Source: an uncultured Lachnospiraceae bacterium
Lineage (GTDB): Bacteria; Bacillota; Clostridia; Lachnospirales; Lachnospiraceae
Assembly: GCA_902797565.1 (NCBI GenBank)
Contig: CADBTO010000031.1
Coordinates: 1 to 7,672 of the forward strand
DNA length: 7,672 bases
Reading direction: 5' to 3'
Part shown: positions 5,642 through 7,672 of the stretch, piece after piece
Numbering within the stretch: position 1 is the stretch's first letter
Layout: each line of letters starts with the position of its first letter
Notes under the pieces: generated by a model
Database searches by the model: none
What the model was told of the DNA's origin: nothing
What the model saw: the letters and a program-made list of their open reading frames with translations, nothing else
Made by a program: the position numbers and the translations under genes

Positions 5642-7453
5642 ATGGGAAGTCAGAAAAAGCATGGCTTAGGGTCGATGCGGACCCTGTTGTTGATTTCAAT
5701 TGGCGGCGTGATGATTGCCACGTCCGTCATCCTGTTGCTGATCTTTACGCTGATCACGCTGAGGAACGACGATAAGCGGATGGAGGAGTATCGGGCGCAG
5801 ATCGTAACGGATATTGAAGCGGAGCTGCGGCACGAAACGGAAGAGGCTGTTTCGCTGATCGACTTTTACCATACGAAGCAGGAAGCAGGCGAGATGACCG
5901 AGGAAGAAGCGAAGAAGGCAGCGGCGGACGCGGTTCGGGAACTGCGCTATGATGATGGTGCCGGCTATTTCTTTATGGACACGTCTGAGGGCGTCAATGT
6001 GGTACTTCTGGGACGTGATACAGAGGGAAAGTCCCGGATTGACCTTACGGACCCGACCGGCAAGCATTTCATCCAGGAGATGATCGAAGTTGCGGTGAAA
6101 AACGGCAGCGGCTTTACGGACCTGATGTTTGCAAAGCCGAACGAGACGGAGCCGCTTCCAAAACGGAATTTCACACAGTATTATCAGCCGTATGACTGGG
6201 TGGTTGGAACCGGTGTCTGGATCGACCATATTGACGGGATTGTGGATGCGTACCGGGAAGCGGCAAGGAAGGATATCCAGGCCAGCCTGGTCAAGATGGC
6301 GCTGATTACGCTCGTACTGATATTGATTGCACTTGTGATTGCTTCGTTCCTCAGTAGGTTCATTACGGAACCTGTGAAGGCTGTGGCAGGCGATGTGGAT
6401 CGTATGGCAGCCGGGGACTTCCGGCCGCTTGCAGCCGATTCTGCCGTGATCCGGCATTCGGCGCGGCGGGATGAGATCGGGCAGGTGTCCGGTGCGGTGC
6501 TTTCCCTGCATAGCGGGATCCGGGGCCTGATGGACAAGATTATTGATACGACAAATGCGGTAGATAAGGCAGCGGAGAAGCTTTCCGAGAATACGGAACA
6601 GTCTGCGGCAGTCAGCGAACGTGTGGCACAGTCAATCGTCAATGTTGCGACGTCCTGCAATGAACAGTCTGTTGCAGTGGAGAGCGCGAACGGGGATACA
6701 ACGGAGTTTTCGGACAAGATGGACCGGTTCTCGGAAGTGATTGCGGAATCCGGCAGGATGGTCGAGAAGACCAATGAAGAGGCGAAGCAGGGCAGCGTGG
6801 AGGTCCAGCATGCGGTGGAGCAGATGAAGGTCATCGAAAATTCTGTGGCGGATACCTCTGCGGTTGTGGACGGGCTGGGGAACCAGCTTGGCTCCATCAG
6901 TTCCATCGTGGATACGATTTCCGATATCGCGGCGCAGACGAACCTGCTGTCCCTCAATGCTTCGATTGAGGCGGCGCGTGCCGGGGAAGCAGGGAAGGGC
7001 TTTGCGGTCGTTGCGGATGAGATCCGGAAACTGGCAGACCAGAGTAATGGGGCTGCAGGACAGATTACGGAATTGATCGGCGGAATCCAGGCAAAATCCC
7101 AGGAAGCGGTTTCTTCGATGCAGTTTGGGCTGGACAGCGTGAAAGAAGGGACAGAAGTGGTGCGCGGCGCAGGAGAGACCTTCGATATGATCGTTCAGGA
7201 AGTTTCCGAGATTTCGAAGCGGAGCAGGTATATGGAAGAGCTGCTTTCGGCACTCAATACCGGTTCCGGACGGATCTCGTCTTCGATTGAACAGATTGAT
7301 ACGATGAGTCGGAATGTCTCCCAGGAGACGGAGAATGTATCTGCGGCGAGCGAGGAGCAGAGCGCTTCGATGCAGGAGATTGCGGTGGCAAGCGACCGGC
7401 TGTCGAATTCCGCGAAGGAATTGCAGGCAGCAGTGGCAAAGTTCTCGTTATAA
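5642..7453 (+). CDS. Methyl-accepting chemotaxis protein with single Cache (sCache_2-type) sensor
   Basis: This 603-residue chemoreceptor signals to CheA/CheW from the inner face of the membrane. TM1 (about 13-40) is followed by an extracellular domain of about 175 residues (41-214) containing [13 protein letters not shown], a DPTGK segment and [14 protein letters not shown], the hallmarks of a single Cache_2 domain; this family commonly senses small organic acids or other small ligands, but the ligand here is unknown. TM2 is about 215-238, then a HAMP domain (about 238-295, with DRMAAGDF and RRDEIG). The long cytoplasmic coiled coil contains the highly conserved hairpin tip around 427-457 ([20 protein letters not shown], then [13 protein letters not shown]), which binds CheA/CheW. 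No C-terminal CheR-tethering pentapeptide is seen; the protein ends AAVAKFSL, a usual ending in Firmicutes. It lies 30 bases after the HD-GYP gene, so chemotaxis and c-di-GMP control are probably co-expressed. Confidence 0.95.
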   Translation: MGSQKKHGLGSMRTLLLISIGGVMIATSVILLLIFTLITLRNDDKRMEEYRAQIVTDIEAELRHETEEAVSLIDFYHTKQEAGEMTEEEAKKAAADAVRELRYDDGAGYFFMDTSEGVNVVLLGRDTEGKSRIDLTDPTGKHFIQEMIEVAVKNGSGFTDLMFAKPNETEPLPKRNFTQYYQPYDWVVGTGVWIDHIDGIVDAYREAARKDIQASLVKMALITLVLILIALVIASFLSRFITEPVKAVAGDVDRMAAGDFRPLAADSAVIRHSARRDEIGQVSGAVLSLHSGIRGLMDKIIDTTNAVDKAAEKLSENTEQSAAVSERVAQSIVNVATSCNEQSVAVESANGDTTEFSDKMDRFSEVIAESGRMVEKTNEEAKQGSVEVQHAVEQMKVIENSVADTSAVVDGLGNQLGSISSIVDTISDIAAQTNLLSLNASIEAARAGEAGKGFAVVADEIRKLADQSNGAAGQITELIGGIQAKSQEAVSSMQFGLDSVKEGTEVVRGAGETFDMIVQEVSEISKRSRYMEELLSALNTGSGRISSSIEQIDTMSRNVSQETENVSAASEEQSASMQEIAVASDRLSNSAKELQAAVAKFSL

Positions 7454-7460
7454 GATCAGG

Positions 7461-7500
7461 AAGAACGAGTAGGAGGAGGCCCCTTCCTACTCGATTCTTT
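7461..7500. terminator. Bidirectional terminator hairpin
   Basis: CGAGTAGGA (7466-7474) pairs perfectly with TCCTACTCG (7485-7493). The stem is extended by AAGAA (7461-7465) with TTCTT (7495-7499) around one bulged A. It begins eight bases after the chemoreceptor stop. T-rich bases follow the core stem on both strands, so it can serve the plus-strand operon and the convergent minus-strand gene, whose stop codon (7487-7489) lies inside the stem. Confidence 0.7.
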
Positions 7501-7672
7501 GTATCGCACGGGCTGCGTGATGTGCCAATTCCTTCAGCCGCTGGTTGATTTCCGGATAATGTTCCGGATGGTGGGGGTAGCTGCAGTCTTTGCAGGATTT
7601 TGTTCCGGAGGGCAGGATGTGGAATGCACCGCCGCAGCGTTCGCCCAGAAGATACAGGGGGCAGTAGCAGAA
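7487..7672 (-). CDS. Cysteine-rich small-domain protein (C-terminal part, runs off the right edge)
   Basis: Read on the minus strand from the window edge to TAG at 7487-7489, this gives 61 residues with no start, so it is the C-terminal fragment of a gene beginning beyond the window. It opens with FCYCPLYLLGERCGG and continues with a G-x-K-x-C-x-x-C-x-x-P-H-H motif. Five cysteines (C2, C4, C13, C27, C30 of the fragment) and H34, H35 and H38 form a likely metal site. The pattern matches what I remember as the cysteine-rich small domain (zf-like, Pfam PF04071), seen in Clostridia and archaea alone or attached to cobalamin-biosynthesis proteins such as CobD. The fragment ends with a helical tail (EINQRLKELAHHAARAIQRIE). 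Whether a cobalamin gene lies next to or fused upstream cannot be seen. The fragment is real coding sequence in my judgement; its function is uncertain. Confidence 0.75.
   Translation of the reverse strand, partial: FCYCPLYLLGERCGGAFHILPSGTKSCKDCSYPHHPEHYPEINQRLKELAHHAARAIQRIE

Noticed and set aside
5696..6511. Long open frame (271 codons) on the minus strand
   Set aside because: It lies entirely inside the well-supported chemoreceptor gene, has no recognisable domain, and its composition is that of an antisense shadow.
6184..6957. Long open frame (257 codons) on the minus strand
   Set aside because: It is antisense to the HAMP and signalling region of the chemoreceptor; its serine- and alanine-rich product reflects the complementary codons of that gene.

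Overview
The window looks like chromosomal DNA of a fairly GC-rich member of the Clostridia, most likely Lachnospiraceae or close kin. This is an inference from gene content and style: strong AGGAGG-type ribosome sites, a Clostridia-type HTH-like domain protein beside a stand-alone vWA protein, a PepD-type dipeptidase, a membrane HD-GYP/GGDEF protein and a Cache-type chemoreceptor. No mobile element, CRISPR array, tRNA or rRNA was seen. Coding density is high, and no gene-free stretch exceeds about 220 bases.

Layout. (1) Positions 2-445 hold the 3' part of a gene whose start lies outside the window. Three degenerate copies of a 10-residue repeat precede a roughly 115-residue helical, HTH-like domain that I recall from Clostridia as a stand-alone protein or attached to macro domains. 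(2) After 146 bases with two small hairpins and a candidate promoter comes a cytosolic vWA-domain protein with an intact MIDAS (592-1308). (3) A dipeptidase of the PepD/M20C family follows (1413-2867), with its own candidate promoter and a leader hairpin. (4) A perfect 19-bp inverted repeat separates it from a convergent small four- or five-cysteine protein (2937-3140, minus strand). (5) A 221-base AT-rich divergent intergenic region carries helically phased T-tracts just upstream of a good candidate promoter. (6) That promoter probably drives a two-gene operon: a six-TM HD-GYP plus GGDEF protein with an extra degenerate cyclase-like domain (3362-5611), then 30 bases later a methyl-accepting chemotaxis protein with a single Cache sensor (5642-7453). 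(7) A bidirectional terminator-like hairpin closes the operon and overlaps the stop codon of a convergent cysteine-rich small-domain gene that runs off the right edge (7487-7672, minus strand).

How the genes may work together. The clearest functional unit is 3362-7453, where c-di-GMP turnover (HD-GYP hydrolysis, possible GGDEF synthesis) and chemosensory signalling are encoded in one apparent transcript, so both would be made together to adjust motility. The HTH-like and vWA genes may be a second functional pair, but the sequence shows only adjacency. PepD is a housekeeping peptide-utilisation enzyme.

The least ordinary observations are three. The two GGDEF-like domains in one protein appear to have complementary losses: one keeps an active-site-like motif but no I-site, the other keeps an RxxD I-site-like motif but has lost the active site. 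The T-tracts upstream of that gene recur at about 10.7 bp. The truncated first gene has a decapeptide repeat linker. I did not find convincing evidence of an entirely new system.
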